64,000 nucleotides of DNA from CAVTPD01 sp963736575 (GTDB lineage: Bacteria; Bacteroidota; Bacteroidia; Cytophagales; JAAEPT01): positions 1,860,001 through 1,924,000 of the forward strand of contig CAVTPD010000001.1 of the NCBI GenBank assembly GCA_963736575.1, read 5' to 3'. The position numbers were made by a program, and so were the translations under genes. Under the pieces are notes generated by a model, which was not told where the DNA came from, made no database searches, and worked only from the letters and a program-made list of their open reading frames with translations. This document shows, piece after piece, positions 63,254 to 64,000 of this stretch (position 1 is the first letter of the stretch; each line of letters opens with the position of its first letter).

Positions 63254-63345
63254 CTATACCCACCGCCTAAGCAATAATTCGTAATGAAATCGTTGGGCAG
63301 GATTGTCGTATCCTTTTCCATCATAACTAATAATGGGTTTACTTC
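63254..63345 (-). pseudogene. C-terminal relic of a paralogue of the 61.7-kb gene
   Basis: Reading the minus strand, the frame ending at 63254 gives SYDGKGYDNPAQRFHYELLLRRWV, nearly the same as the last 24 residues of the intact protein at 61732. Upstream the frame soon degrades (about 63325 onward). No start is present. It shows an old duplication or deletion in the gap before mnmE. Confidence 0.75.
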
Positions 63346-63503
63346 TCTGGCTATTAGATGACTTAAGTTTACTTTGGTATCATTAAGTGTATTTAAATGC
63401 AAAAATAAAAGGGCAAAAGCCTAATATTTTAAACCTACCTACTTCGAGGTACAAATATTGACAAAACAAAGCGAAGCATCAAAAACAAACTAGGCATAAA
63501 AAA

Positions 63504-63528
63504 AGCCTATAAATTTAATTTACAGGCT
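63504..63528 (-). terminator. Intrinsic terminator after mnmE
   Basis: Arms 63504-63515 and 63517-63528 pair over most of 12 bases (one G-U), closing a short loop, followed on the minus strand by seven T residues. Confidence 0.75.
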
Positions 63529-63575
63529 ATTAGGTGGTGTTTATAGGTGGTTTGTTATTTGCTTATTATGGGTGG

Positions 63576-64000
63576 TTACTTTCCAATACAAAACTTACTA
63601 AAGATATTATCCAATAAGTCATCGGTTGTGATTTGCCCAGTAAGTTCACCAAGGTAGTATAAAGCATGGCGGATGTCCATGGCTAAAAAGTCTCCGGTAA
63701 TGCCTAAGTCCAGTCCTTCAATTACTTTATGCAAAGACTCTTCGGTTTTTAATAAACCGTGGTAATGACGGGCGTTGGTAACCACCGTATCCCCTTTTCG
63801 GAAGCCGTCTAGGTTTACCACTTTCAGCAATTCCGTTTTCAGTTCTTCTAAATTTTGCTTTTGCGAAGCCGATATGTAATGAATCTTTTCATACACCAAA
63901 TCAAACTTAGTTGGGTCTTCTAGTTTGTCCAGCTTGTTGGCCACCACCACAAAAGGGATTGAAAGCTTTTCTAAAACTTCTAAATCGGTTTTTAGGTTTT
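63576..64000 (-). CDS. mnmE: tRNA modification GTPase MnmE, C-terminal part (runs off right edge)
   Basis: GTPase that with MnmG makes the cmnm5 group on U34 of tRNAs. The visible part has the G4 motif VVVANKLDKLED, the helical region and the C-terminal FCIGK, whose Cys-Ile-Gly-Lys ending is diagnostic. The frame is open to position 64000, so the 5' part lies outside the window. The apparent start at 63950 is an internal GTG (Val), not a start. Confidence 0.94.
   Translation of the reverse strand, partial: NLKTDLEVLEKLSIPFVVVANKLDKLEDPTKFDLVYEKIHYISASQKQNLEELKTELLKVVNLDGFRKGDTVVTNARHYHGLLKTEESLHKVIEGLDLGITGDFLAMDIRHALYYLGELTGQITTDDLLDNIFSKFCIGK

Overview
The window is low-GC chromosomal DNA from a member of the Bacteroidota, most likely a marine, free-living, Flavobacteriia-type lineage. 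Evidence: a short primary sigma factor without region 1.1; promoters matching the Bacteroidota TTG-N19-TAnnTTTG pattern upstream of a tRNA and an E2 gene; type IX secretion (T9SS) C-terminal sorting domains on two large secreted proteins; a bacillithiol gene (bshB1); a TonB-dependent receptor; OmpA/PD40 proteins; and several Bacteroidota-specific hypothetical families. Many genes have no Shine-Dalgarno sequence; rpoD is a striking exception.

Left part (1-28.5 kb) is mostly housekeeping. The start of dnaG lies at the left edge. Two OmpA-family genes follow, then a minus-strand operon trxB - M23/LysM peptidase - bshB1 - Na/Pi transporter - WG-repeat protein, whose genes overlap or abut. Next come rpoD, pnp and rpsO, an LptF/G permease, a tRNA with CAU anticodon whose 3' end overlaps the kdsB stop codon, kdsB and an NfeD-type protein. 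A divergent plus-strand block carries a DUF4905-like protein, a LysM protein, a TIGR02757-like protein, a sugar transporter and a CNNM-type CBS protein. dnaB follows on the minus strand. The last block is a 2-oxoacid dehydrogenase E2 broken by a frameshift just before its catalytic motif, followed by an L,D-transpeptidase, a methyltransferase and a glycosyltransferase.

The middle (28.5-41 kb) is accessory. It holds a HigBA-type toxin-antitoxin pair, a T9SS FG-GAP protein, an IS1595-type insertion sequence with clear terminal inverted repeats, an AraC regulator next to a HbpS/GlcG-like gene with helically phased operator-like repeats, a nucleotidyltransferase paired with a 68-residue protein, and a two-gene SIR2-HerA anti-phage system. 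Three same-orientation copies of a ~100-bp palindromic repeat separate these cassettes.

Right part (41-64 kb) mixes housekeeping and secreted functions. It contains a sugar cytidylyltransferase, TatD, TcdA, an SDR, an MtfA-like peptidase, Tpx, a large modular GH5 cellulase and a zinc metallopeptidase. An ergothioneine-type cluster follows: egtB, egtD, a flavin reductase and an alpha/beta-hydrolase-OsmC fusion, preceded by a TonB receptor. A cold-shock gene, several small unknown genes, a broken paralogue fragment and the 3' end of mnmE close the window.

Together the thiol genes (trxB, bshB1, tpx, egtB/egtD, OsmC fusion) suggest an aerobe with layered low-molecular-weight thiol defences. Main points for follow-up are the egt operon with its two extra redox genes, the repeat-bounded defence cassettes, the phased operator repeats, the strong ribosome site on rpoD and two frameshifted genes.
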